NCBI GenBank assembly: GCA_945901195.1
Contig: CAMDKB010000165.1
Location: 1-9,209, forward strand
DNA length: 9,209 bases
Direction: 5' to 3'
Source of the DNA: Rhizobium sp. Q54
GTDB taxonomy: Bacteria; Pseudomonadota; Alphaproteobacteria; Rhizobiales; Beijerinckiaceae
The translations under genes and the position numbers were made by a program. The notes beneath the pieces were generated by a model. It searched no databases. It saw only the letters and a program-made list of their open reading frames with translations, and was not told where the DNA came from. This document shows positions 1-7,212 of this stretch, in pieces; within the stretch, counting starts at the first letter, position 1; every line of letters begins with the position of its first letter.

Positions 1-100
1 CGGAACGTTTAACCGGAAAGTGCAATTGCGGCTTGAGGCCTTCGCCAGAATCCGCCGTGAACAGGCGCAAGGCGGCAATGGAAAGGAGCCATTGACGTGA
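1..100 (+). CDS. C-terminal end of an unidentified protein (partial)
   Basis: An open frame enters the window in frame 2 and ends at TGA 98-100. It gives 32 residues, among them KVQLRLEAFARIRREQ, a charged, probably helical tail. Its stop overlaps the GTG start of the next gene (GTGA at 97-100), the usual sign of two co-translated genes, and this is why I prefer frame 2 to frame 3, which also runs to a stop at 93-95 but gives a Cys/Arg-rich peptide. No domain can be recognised from this remnant. USP-like proteins are often encoded beside transporters, but nothing here shows that this is one. Confidence 0.6.
   Translation, partial: GTFNRKVQLRLEAFARIRREQAQGGNGKEPLT
84..88 (+). promoter_or_regulatory. 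Ribosome binding site of the USP-like gene
   Basis: AGGAG lies 8 nt before the GTG at 97. With the GTGA overlap it supports the non-ATG start over any internal ATG. Confidence 0.65.
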
Positions 101-942
101 GCGCGGCCCGCATTACGCAATTTGTCGTCGGTGTGTGTGGCGAAATGCCGGGACGGCAGACGCTGGAAACCGCTGCAGAGATGGCGCATATGTTCAGCGC
201 GCGCTTTTCTGCACTCATGATTGATGATGGCGCGTCCGGCACATTGGGGTATTTGCCCTTCGCGCGTGAATATGTGCCAGCACGCGCAGCCTGGCAGACG
301 ATCGGTGTTGCCGATGTTGCAGCCCGGCAAGCGCTATCCTTGCGACGTGCCCGCGATGCATTCGCTGCCATCGCTCAACTGCATGGCATAAGTGCACACG
401 TTGAAGTCATCAGCGGCAATCTTCAGGATGAACTGACAGGCGTCCTGCACGAGACCGATGTAGTCGCCCTGTTGGCGCCCTCGCAGGCCAGTGAATGGAT
501 GACATTGCCATTTGCCGCCTTTGCCGATGCAGCCTTTCAGGGCCCCGCGACAGCGTTGTTGTTGCCAGCGCGCATTACCCGCAGGACCGGGCCAATTGTC
601 GCTTTGGCGAGCATGGAAGACGCAGCAAGTCTCGCTTTGGCTGCGCGGCTGGCCAGAGCTTCAGGGGAAATGCTGATCGTTCTTGCCGCAGGCGCGACGG
701 ATATTGCGGGCAGCACCAAATCCCTGATGGAAAAAGTCGATCTCCCGCTTGAACGCTTGCGCATCGTTGATGTTGATGGTGCGAACCTGACCGATATCAA
801 CAGATGGTTGGGAGATATGGGAGAGCGTATGCTCGTTGTTGGACGGGAGTTTCTGACGCGGCCAGATCTTGGACAATTAATCAGCCTGGCTTGCGTTCGC
901 GGAATACCGGTTTTCATTCCCGGCAATCCGGCGATCCCTTAG
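97..942 (+). CDS. Tandem universal-stress-protein-like protein
   Basis: The product has 281 residues and starts at GTG. It reads as two alpha/beta halves. The first half opens with a hydrophobic strand (FVVGVCGE, about residues 9-16), then a helix and a second strand (SALMIDD, 38-44). The second half repeats the pattern with GPIVALASMEDAASLALAARL (from about 165) and EMLIVLAAG (181-189), and closes with MLVVGR and IPVFIPG. This strand-helix-strand order and the length match tandem UspA-type proteins. The glycine-rich ATP-binding motif (G-2X-G-9X-G-S/T) that ends typical ATP-binding Usp domains is not visible: after VVGR (247-250) the sequence is EFLTRPDLGQ. If the fold is right, this is a non-ATP-binding or diverged member. 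It overlaps the upstream gene by 4 nt and its stop overlaps the convergent MaoC gene. No reaction can be assigned. The fold call is an inference from pattern, not a strong family match. Confidence 0.6.
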   Translation: MSAARITQFVVGVCGEMPGRQTLETAAEMAHMFSARFSALMIDDGASGTLGYLPFAREYVPARAAWQTIGVADVAARQALSLRRARDAFAAIAQLHGISAHVEVISGNLQDELTGVLHETDVVALLAPSQASEWMTLPFAAFADAAFQGPATALLLPARITRRTGPIVALASMEDAASLALAARLARASGEMLIVLAAGATDIAGSTKSLMEKVDLPLERLRIVDVDGANLTDINRWLGDMGERMLVVGREFLTRPDLGQLISLACVRGIPVFIPGNPAIP

Positions 943-1391
943 CCCGATTGATCATAGAAGACGAGTGTGCGCGTCTGGCCCGTAACCGCGACTTCGCCCT
1001 TGGAATTGGTCAACGTTCCCTCGAATGTCACGATGTGTCCGTTCAATGACGGCTTGTCCTCGATGGCGGCGGGCTTCCAGACGCAATGAAGGGTTTCCTC
1101 CGCCATCACGGCGCGGCGAAATCGAAACGTAATTTCCAGTCCCACATTTTTTTCAGCACGGCCTGTCGTAAATGTTGCTGTAAATGCAGCCATCGCGCCG
1201 GCTGTATGTGCTCCAGCTACAATCAACCCGCCAAAGCGCGAAGCCTTGGCATAGTCTTCATCTAGATGCAGCGGATTCATGTCGCCGATGAATTTGGAAA
1301 AGGCGCGCGTGTCGTCCTTGCTGAAAATCATGTCCTTCTCGAAGGTTTCCCCGATGGTGAAGGGCGGAGCCGCCTTTGTCGTCTCGTTCAT
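939..1391 (-). CDS. MaoC-family (hotdog) enoyl-CoA hydratase-like protein
   Basis: The product has 150 residues, the usual length of a single hotdog-fold MaoC/R-specific hydratase. The hydratase 2 signature is clear at residues 34-50: FIGDMNPLHLDEDYAKA, with the catalytic pair Asp37 and His42 and the conserved Asn39 and Pro40. The usual glycine-rich loop and helix follow (FGGLIVAGAHTAGAMAA, 53-69). Such enzymes add water across the double bond of an enoyl thioester, usually a CoA thioester, in the cytoplasm. The gene starts only 2 nt after the stop of the adenylating enzyme gene, with no good Shine-Dalgarno of its own, so it is probably translated by coupling. A hydratase next to an acyl-activating enzyme fits a CoA-thioester degradation pathway. 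The alternative is a dehydratase or non-enzymatic MaoC homologue. The family call is secure, the substrate unknown. Confidence 0.9.
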   Translation of the reverse strand: MNETTKAAPPFTIGETFEKDMIFSKDDTRAFSKFIGDMNPLHLDEDYAKASRFGGLIVAGAHTAGAMAAFTATFTTGRAEKNVGLEITFRFRRAVMAEETLHCVWKPAAIEDKPSLNGHIVTFEGTLTNSKGEVAVTGQTRTLVFYDQSG

Positions 1392-1393
1392 GA

Positions 1394-3100
1394 TCAGGAC
1401 TTATCTGAAGTTGTGGCTTCATGCGCCAGCTTCTCGGCAATAATCTTGCGCATGGTCATCTTGTCGACCTTGCCAACGCGGGTCACTGGAAATTCGCCGA
1501 TTGTTTCAATGCGCTCGGGCAATTTGAATTTGGCAAGGCCCTGAGCAATCAGAAATTGCCCCAGCGCCGGCACATCAGGTGTCTGCGCGCCCGGACGGGG
1601 AATAATGAATGCACACGCGCGTTCGCCAAGATAGCGGTCGGGCATGGCCACAACCTTTGCATCGAGCACGGCCGGGTGTTCAACGATGAGCCGCTCAACT
1701 TCTTCGGCGGCGAACTTCTCATTGCCTCGCGAGATATTGTCCTTCAACCGTCCCAGGAACGTATAATAGCTTCTGCCATTAATGATGCTCTGGCGAACGA
1801 TATCGCCGGTCCGGAAAAAGCCATCTGAGGTGAAGCTGGCCTTATTGATATCGCCCGGCGCATTGTAATAAGCGCGCACGCTGTGTGGCCCAAAAAAGCA
1901 CAATTCGCCTTCCTGTCCCGGCTGCCGGTGCGTTTCACTTTCTGGATCAAGAACGCACACCTGATCGAGTGGGCCGGATGGCCAACCGTTCGTCGTAAAA
2001 CGCTGCAGCGCAGGTTCATCCGGAGATGTCGTCATCAACAATCCCTCGGTGATTCCATAAAGGTTCATCGTTGTGATGCCGATATGTTCCTGAATGGCGT
2101 CAGATCGGTCCATGCCAACGAACATGCGCAGCGACGACAAGTCGAAATGCTTGCGAACATCCTTGAAATCGAGAAGCCGCGGTGCGACAGGGCCGATGCT
2201 GCCTGCATAGGTCACGCGATATTGCTCTATGGCCCCCAGAAACATTTGCAGGTCGAACCTGTCCTGAAGCACGATTGTCGTCCGCATGAGGAGCGCAGGC
2301 AGAACGATGAGAAGCATGGCCGCGTTATGAATAACTGGCAGCGGCCAGATCGCGATCTCTTCAGACGAATAGTGATGTTGTTTCGCCCAGGCGATGGCTT
2401 GCCCGAGATATTCGCCGTGAAATCGCGGGATGATTTTCGGCACGCCAGTCGAGCCGCCTGAGAGCTGAAATGTGAGAACGTCCTCGGGATCAGGATTGAC
2501 TGCAGCCAGTTGCGCGCGCGCAGTTTCGAAATCGCGCGAAGCTATCATCTCTTCAAGTGAATGGGCGCCGCCCAGCGCAACGCCCCGCGCCACAACCAGG
2601 TGCTTCATTGCCGGCCTGCGCTGCATCATCTTTTGCGCAAAGCCAGTCAGGTCGAACGACGGGCTGAAATCAGCTTGTACAAAATAGCCGGTTGCGCCCG
2701 ACATTTCTGAAAGCTGGCCAATTTCGATCTCGCGATATTGTGGCAGTGTACAGACAGGAACGATCCCCGCCTTGTAGCAGGCGCACAGGGCGATCACTGT
2801 CTCGGCAATAGACCCCATCTGAAAGATCGCGCGATCGCCCGGCTTGAACCCTGCATCAAGTAAAGCCGCCCCGAGAGTTTCAGTGCGCCGGTCAAATTCC
2901 GAAAACGTATATTCCTGTTCAGCTGCGATGAGATAGACCTTTTCAGGTTGCGCGCGCGCAGCTTCGCGCACAGCCTCGCCAACACTCGTGGGCAGCCACG
3001 CGCCTGCTTCATAGTAAGATGAAACATCGCGCGCCGGGCGATAGTGAACACCTTCGATCCTTATGCGAGCGCGACTGTCAGGCATGTTGGCGTTCCGCAT
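1394..3100 (-). CDS. AMP-forming aryl-acid ligase, EntE/DhbE-like
   Basis: The product is a 568-residue adenylate-forming enzyme (ANL superfamily). Core motifs in order: A3 phosphate loop LSGGSTGVPK (213-222) followed by IIPR; HN at 258-259; A5 NLYGITEG (346-353); A7 FRTGD (429-433); A8 hinge GRLKDNISRGNEKF (450-463); A10 RVGKVDK with predicted catalytic Lys544. The LSGGSTG...IPR form of A3 and the HN pair are typical of 2,3-dihydroxybenzoate and salicylate adenylating enzymes, where the Asn contacts the ortho-hydroxyl of the ring. The predicted reaction is acid plus ATP to acyl-AMP, then transfer to CoA or a carrier thiol. No carrier protein, isochorismatase or siderophore synthetase is nearby, so a catabolic aryl- or cyclic-acid-CoA ligase is more likely than siderophore synthesis. 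Its ATG follows the receptor gene stop directly (TGA|ATG); an ATG five codons in (3085) is possible. EntE's RGGEK reads RGNEK here. Family sure, substrate inferred. Confidence 0.88.
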   Translation of the reverse strand: MRNANMPDSRARIRIEGVHYRPARDVSSYYEAGAWLPTSVGEAVREAARAQPEKVYLIAAEQEYTFSEFDRRTETLGAALLDAGFKPGDRAIFQMGSIAETVIALCACYKAGIVPVCTLPQYREIEIGQLSEMSGATGYFVQADFSPSFDLTGFAQKMMQRRPAMKHLVVARGVALGGAHSLEEMIASRDFETARAQLAAVNPDPEDVLTFQLSGGSTGVPKIIPRFHGEYLGQAIAWAKQHHYSSEEIAIWPLPVIHNAAMLLIVLPALLMRTTIVLQDRFDLQMFLGAIEQYRVTYAGSIGPVAPRLLDFKDVRKHFDLSSLRMFVGMDRSDAIQEHIGITTMNLYGITEGLLMTTSPDEPALQRFTTNGWPSGPLDQVCVLDPESETHRQPGQEGELCFFGPHSVRAYYNAPGDINKASFTSDGFFRTGDIVRQSIINGRSYYTFLGRLKDNISRGNEKFAAEEVERLIVEHPAVLDAKVVAMPDRYLGERACAFIIPRPGAQTPDVPALGQFLIAQGLAKFKLPERIETIGEFPVTRVGKVDKMTMRKIIAEKLAHEATTSDKS

Positions 3101-4123
3101 TCATTTAGGCTTCTTGGTGACTTCTTTCATCCACTCGACGACGTCGGCCGGCTGGCCTGCGGCATCGGCAACAAGTGCCTGCAATTTTTCGCCAGACATG
3201 TGATCGGCGCCGAGTCTGCGGCGTTTGGCGTCGGCGATGAATTCTGGATCAGCGGACATGGCGTCGAACGCGCGGCGCAGGGCTTGTGTGCGCGTGGCGT
3301 CATTGCCCGGCGGCGCAACCACTGCGCGCCCGACCGTCGATGTTGAAGCGATGAGCTTGAGTGCATTGCGATCACGCTCGTTGCTGACGAGTTCAAGGAT
3401 TGTAGGCACATTGGGTAATTGCTTCATGCGCTCCATGCCGATTGTGTAAAGTATTCTGATCTTGTTGCCGTCAAACCAGTCCTGCTTGGTCTGCAGATAA
3501 TCCCAGCTTGTGCTGCCATTGCCATGTGCCTCGCCCGCTTCCACGGCAAGACCCATGCGTGCGCTGGAATTATAGCCGAGGATCACCTTGAACTTCGTGC
3601 CGAGCATGCGGTTGAGCGCCCAGGGTATCGTCGCAGATGTGCCTGCAGCCGCATTGGCCGATATGATGACTTCAACCTTCGTGGCGTCCACAATGGTTTT
3701 GGCCGGCGCATCGTGCCAGAAAAAGCCTACGAGATCGCTGGCGTCAACGCGCCCGATATAGGTGAATTCTTCAGATTTATATTTGCGCTCGGGATTGGTG
3801 AATTTTTCCAGGATGAAGGTCGGCTGGAACATGGCGAGCATGGTGCCGTCTTTAGGTCCGGTTGCAAAAACATATTCCGCCGCAGCAATGCTGCCTGCGC
3901 CCGGCATGTTGCGTGGCACGATGGTCGGCCGTCCCGGAATATGTTTGCTGAGGTATTGCAGCGCAAGGCGCGAAGAAAAATCATAACCGCCGCCCTCGCC
4001 CGTACCGATGATCCAGGTCATCGTGCGGCCGCGATAGAAGTCTGCGATTGGCTCTTGCGCTTGCGCAAGCGCCGCCGGCCACACAAGCGCCAATGCGCCC
4101 AGGACTATTGATTTGAATTTCAT
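3101..4123 (-). CDS. Bug-type (TctC) periplasmic solute receptor
   Basis: The product has 340 residues, a normal length for a Bug/TctC receptor of tripartite tricarboxylate transporters. A signal peptide is evident: MKFK, a hydrophobic core (IVLGALALVW) and a likely cleavage after ALA (20) or AQA (22). The mature protein carries both ligand loops of the family, GEGGGYD (42-48) and NMPGAGS (72-78); in solved Bug proteins these loops hold the carboxylate of the ligand. The protein should bind an organic acid in the periplasm. Weak GGAAA precedes the ATG at a fitting distance, and the gene starts 13 nt after the HyuB stop. No TctA or TctB membrane subunit is in the window, so the receptor either borrows a transporter encoded elsewhere or acts in sensing. 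Its place between enzyme genes suggests that its ligand is the substrate of the operon. Family call is strong, ligand unknown. Confidence 0.92.
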   Translation of the reverse strand: MKFKSIVLGALALVWPAALAQAQEPIADFYRGRTMTWIIGTGEGGGYDFSSRLALQYLSKHIPGRPTIVPRNMPGAGSIAAAEYVFATGPKDGTMLAMFQPTFILEKFTNPERKYKSEEFTYIGRVDASDLVGFFWHDAPAKTIVDATKVEVIISANAAAGTSATIPWALNRMLGTKFKVILGYNSSARMGLAVEAGEAHGNGSTSWDYLQTKQDWFDGNKIRILYTIGMERMKQLPNVPTILELVSNERDRNALKLIASTSTVGRAVVAPPGNDATRTQALRRAFDAMSADPEFIADAKRRRLGADHMSGEKLQALVADAAGQPADVVEWMKEVTKKPK

Positions 4124-4136
4124 GATTACGTTTCCA

Positions 4137-5963
4137 TCATACCATATTCGTTGTGTCTTGCCGCAGGTGCGCCGTGGCTTCCAGGTCCAGCGCGCCGTCT
4201 TTTGACATCACGACGCGATAGACGTCGCGCGCCTGTTCTGGCGTGACATAGCCTTCGCGCACATCAAAAGCGACCCTTTCCGGGTCGCGCTCGACAGGCA
4301 ATCCAAAGCCGCCGCCGCCGCCTGAACGTGTATTGAATCCTTCGCCGGGCTTTATGCGCTTGAGCGCGAGTTTCGCATTGGGAACATCACGTTCCTCTCC
4401 GCCTTCCCAGTTGATTGTCACTTCATTGCCAAAGCCATCATGTCCCCCCGCAAGGCCCCACGGCGCGCAATGCATGCGGTCGGCTTGTGAATTGACAGTC
4501 ATGGGCGAGCGCGCGAGGCAGCGCCGTTCAATGCCAAGGCCGCCTCGATACTTGCCAGCGCCGCCCGAGCCGTCGCGCAGGGCAAAACGCTCGACGATGA
4601 TCGGGTATTTTGCTTCGGTCGCTTCAACGGGTGAATTATGCGTATCGCCATCGTTGAGGCAGACCGTGGCGCTTTGTCCGTCCTCGGTAAGTTTCGCGCC
4701 CCAGCCGCCGCCAAGCGGACCAAAGCTGCCCATGAAGAAGCCGCCTGTTTTCGGCGATATCCCATACATCCGTGTGGACAGAAGATCGGCATGGTGGCCA
4801 GCGATCACGCGATCAGGGACGGCATGTTGCAGCGCCTTGAAAATCGTATCGACGATGGTCATCGGAAATGTCATCCAGGCACGCATGGCCGCTGGCTTGA
4901 CTGCACTGACAATCGTGCCTTCGGCCAGTTTGACTTTCAGCGAACGGAAAGAGCCTTCGTTGATGGGATAGTCTGTCGGCGACGTCAGGCATTTGTAGGC
5001 GACTTGCGCGCAGGCTGTTCCCGTTGTGCTGCCCGAGTTGAAGAAGCCGCGCACCTGGCGGCTGACTTCGGTCAGATCGACCGTGAAATCGCCGCCTTCA
5101 ACAATCACACGCACCTTGATGGGAACATTCCTGCCGATGTCTACGCCGTCATCGTCCATATAGGATGTTGCTTCATAGACGCCATTGGGAATGGCAAGCG
5201 TACGCGCCCGTGCGCCAGCTTCCGATTGTTTCATGATTCGGGCTATGGCGGCGAGCACCTCCTCGCGGCCATAGCGTGCGAGCAGTTCGCCGTAGCGCCG
5301 CTCGCCCGACTTGACCGCTGTAATCTGCGCACGAAGATCGCCCATTGCGCGGTCTGGCAGGCGCACGTTCATGTAGATCAACCGCACGAGATTTTCGTTC
5401 ACGACGCCGCGTGATTGATATTTCATGATCGGGATCTGCAATCCTTCCGAATAGATATCGGTCGTGGTGCCGCCAAGTTGCCCGCCGACGTCCGGCCAGT
5501 GCGCCATGCAGCAGGAAAGTCCCGACAGTTTGCCCTCGTGAAAGATCGGCAGGCTGAAAGTGAAATGATTGAGATGGGAGCCGGTGAGATAGGCGTCGTT
5601 GGTCACCAGAATGTCGCCGGGGTGGATATTGGCAAGACCAAAATGCTTGATCTTCGCGCGCACCGTCTCGGCCATGCCACGAATGAACATTGGCAGCCCC
5701 AGGCCAATCGAAACCGTGTCGCCTTCGGGCGTAAACAGACCGACCGTAAAATCCAGCGCTTCATAGATGATCGTGTTATAGGCTGTGCGCATGAGATTGG
5801 TTTTCATCTCGGACGTCACCGCCAGCACACCATGGCGCACAATTTCTGTCAGGACGGGATCGTCTTTCGAAAAACGGCGTAGGGCAGGGGCCTTTTTGCC
5901 CGCAGGCTTCCTGGCTTTCGCCGCAACTTTTTGCTTTGGTTTCCTGGAGGCCAGACGGGCCAT
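4137..5963 (-). CDS. HyuB-family hydantoinase B / 5-oxoprolinase protein
   Basis: From the chosen start the product has 608 residues. Family landmarks run the full length: EMKTNLMRTAYNTIIYE (52-68), HPGDILVTNDAYLTGSHLNH (114-133), AHWPDVGG (154-161), EGLQIP (173-178), the NVRLPDRAMGDLRAQI stretch (199-214), NSPVEATEAKYPIIVERF (443-460), SGGAGKYRGGLG (466-477) and RSGGGGGFGLPVERDPE (546-562). HyuB subunits act with HyuA in ATP-dependent opening of cyclic amides (hydantoins, 5-oxoproline) or in acetone/acetophenone carboxylation. A frame open to 6083 exists, but ATG 5963 has GGGAG 6 nt upstream, and the 40 residues before it look like translated promoter DNA. Odd points are a Lys/Ala/Arg-rich tail at residues 3-30, just before the family domain, and no HyuA gene beside it. 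It heads the four-gene operon. Domain call is strong, reaction unknown. Confidence 0.92.
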   Translation of the reverse strand: MARLASRKPKQKVAAKARKPAGKKAPALRRFSKDDPVLTEIVRHGVLAVTSEMKTNLMRTAYNTIIYEALDFTVGLFTPEGDTVSIGLGLPMFIRGMAETVRAKIKHFGLANIHPGDILVTNDAYLTGSHLNHFTFSLPIFHEGKLSGLSCCMAHWPDVGGQLGGTTTDIYSEGLQIPIMKYQSRGVVNENLVRLIYMNVRLPDRAMGDLRAQITAVKSGERRYGELLARYGREEVLAAIARIMKQSEAGARARTLAIPNGVYEATSYMDDDGVDIGRNVPIKVRVIVEGGDFTVDLTEVSRQVRGFFNSGSTTGTACAQVAYKCLTSPTDYPINEGSFRSLKVKLAEGTIVSAVKPAAMRAWMTFPMTIVDTIFKALQHAVPDRVIAGHHADLLSTRMYGISPKTGGFFMGSFGPLGGGWGAKLTEDGQSATVCLNDGDTHNSPVEATEAKYPIIVERFALRDGSGGAGKYRGGLGIERRCLARSPMTVNSQADRMHCAPWGLAGGHDGFGNEVTINWEGGEERDVPNAKLALKRIKPGEGFNTRSGGGGGFGLPVERDPERVAFDVREGYVTPEQARDVYRVVMSKDGALDLEATAHLRQDTTNMV

Positions 5964-5969
5964 GTTTTT

Positions 5970-5974
5970 CTCCC
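5970..5974 (-). promoter_or_regulatory. Ribosome binding site that fixes the HyuB start
   Basis: On the minus strand GGGAG stands 6 nt before ATG 5963-5961. No comparable site precedes the ATG at 6083, so the shorter reading of 608 residues is preferred. Confidence 0.7.
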
Positions 5975-6066
5975 GGTTCCGGTTCGGGCTGCTGCCACCG
6001 GTCGCATGTGAATGACTCAACAAAAAATGCAGGCTGTTGCAAGGCTCAACACGATAGAAACGACCC

Positions 6067-6071
6067 GGAGG
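6067..6071 (+). promoter_or_regulatory. Ribosome binding site of the LLM monooxygenase
   Basis: A full GGAGG lies 5 nt before ATG 6077. It decides the start: the frame stays open upstream to 5936, but no better site is found there, and the ATG at 6098 has none. Confidence 0.8.
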
Positions 6072-6076
6072 ATGAA

Positions 6077-7192
6077 ATGACACGTCCAGTCACCCGCATG
6101 GCCAGCAAAAACAAGTTCAAACTCGGCCTTTTCGGCCTCAATTGCAGCGGCGGGCTGACGATGACCAAAGCGCCGGAACGCTGGGACCAGAGCTGGGACA
6201 ATAATGTGAAAGCCGCTCAACTGGCCGAAGCCGCTGGCCTTGAGTTCATGCTGCCCATCGGTCGCTGGCACGGCTATCGCGGCGAAACCGACACGGAAGG
6301 CACGACCTGGGAAACTTTGACCTGGGCGACGGGGCTTCTGGCGGCCACCAAGGAAATCTCGGCGTTTTGCACATTGCATGTCGCTTTCGTGAACCCGGTC
6401 TTTGCGGCCAAGCAGATGGTGACGGCTGACCACGTCGGCAAAGGCCGATTCGGCATCAACATTGTTTCGGGCTGGAACCAGGGCGAATTCGGCATGTTCG
6501 GCGTCAACTTGCGCGAACACGACGCCCGCTATGATTTTTCCGAAGAGTGGACACAGGTGCTCAAGCGCATCTGGGAGGAAGACGAGCCGTTCGATTTCGA
6601 AGGAAAATATTTCCAGCTGAAAGGCGTTCTCAGCAAGCCCAAACCCTATGGTGGCGGGCGTCCGATGGTCATGAGCGCTGGCACGTCAGACGCTGGAAAG
6701 CTCTTTGCCGCGCGCCACGCTGACTGCATGTTCATGACGATTTTTGACATAGCAAAAGTCAGCAACGATGCCGCCGCTTTGCGCGCGCTTGCGCCGCCCG
6801 GACAGAAAACCGGCATCTTCGCCAGTGGACATCTTTTCACGCGGAAAACCGAGAAAGAAACAAAGGAATGGTACGATTACATCGTGCATGAAAATGGCGA
6901 CTGGGTTGCCGGCGAACACATAGCGCGCATTCGGTTGGCGGGCGGCGGCCAATCCATTCCCGAAGGCGTGCTGCGCGAAAAAACAGCGCATCTCATAGCT
7001 GGAATTGGCACAACGCCCATGGTCGGCAGTTATGATCAGGTGGTGGAAAAGATGCGGCAATTGTCAGATGCAGGTCTCGACGGCATGGCGCTTGGCATGG
7101 TCAATTATATTGACGAGTTTCATATTCTTCGTGACGAAATCCTGCCGCGACTGGAACGCATCGGTTTGCGCGAAAAGTTTTGCGCGGCCTGA
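6077..7192 (+). CDS. LLM-class flavin-dependent monooxygenase, RutA/DszA-like
   Basis: The product has 371 residues, a normal length for the bacterial-luciferase-like TIM barrel. Visible family features: RFGINIVSGWN (124-134), the SGWN form of a motif shared with RutA, DszA and alkanesulfonate monooxygenases; RYDFSEEWTQVLKRIWE (151-167); AGTSDAGKLFAARHAD (201-216), part of the flavin phosphate site in relatives; and VGSYDQVVEKM (316-326) near the C-terminus. These enzymes use reduced FMN, supplied by a separate reductase, and O2 in the cytoplasm. RutA cleaves the uracil ring amide and DszA a C-S bond. No flavin reductase gene is in the window. The gene is divergent from the HyuB operon, which suggests a shared pathway. 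The closest functional idea is oxidative opening of an amide or heterocycle, but a C-S or sulfonate substrate is also possible given the TauE-like neighbour. Family secure, substrate inferred. Confidence 0.92.
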   Translation: MTRPVTRMASKNKFKLGLFGLNCSGGLTMTKAPERWDQSWDNNVKAAQLAEAAGLEFMLPIGRWHGYRGETDTEGTTWETLTWATGLLAATKEISAFCTLHVAFVNPVFAAKQMVTADHVGKGRFGINIVSGWNQGEFGMFGVNLREHDARYDFSEEWTQVLKRIWEEDEPFDFEGKYFQLKGVLSKPKPYGGGRPMVMSAGTSDAGKLFAARHADCMFMTIFDIAKVSNDAAALRALAPPGQKTGIFASGHLFTRKTEKETKEWYDYIVHENGDWVAGEHIARIRLAGGGQSIPEGVLREKTAHLIAGIGTTPMVGSYDQVVEKMRQLSDAGLDGMALGMVNYIDEFHILRDEILPRLERIGLREKFCAA

Positions 7193-7212
7193 TGTAGCCT
7201 GGCCTGCTGCGT

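Larger units (their letters stand above)
5964..6076. promoter_or_regulatory. Divergent promoter region between HyuB operon and LLM gene
   Basis: This 113-bp gap separates two divergent start codons and must hold the promoters of both units, so a shared regulator is plausible. CTCAACA occurs twice in the same orientation (6016-6022 and 6045-6051), 29 bp apart, close to three helical turns. The second copy also forms a small dyad with TGTTG at 6035-6039. I see no convincing -35/-10 pair on either strand and no regulator gene in the window. Confidence 0.45.

Noticed and set aside
3419..4111. A 230-residue open frame on the + strand opposite the Bug receptor
   Set aside because: No family features; the minus strand encodes a signal peptide and both receptor ligand loops here.
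4638..5414. A 258-residue open frame on the + strand opposite HyuB
   Set aside because: Its composition is typical of antisense translation of GC-rich coding DNA, and HyuB motifs cover the whole stretch on the minus strand.
5964..6083. A 40-residue N-terminal extension of HyuB starting at ATG 6083
   Set aside because: It has no ribosome binding site, would overlap the LLM gene start, and reads as translated promoter DNA, whereas ATG 5963 has GGGAG at good spacing.
7176..7212. A terminator between the convergent LLM and TauE/SafE genes
   Set aside because: Only a GGCC/GGCC match with mismatched flanks and no T-run on either strand; not a credible hairpin terminator.
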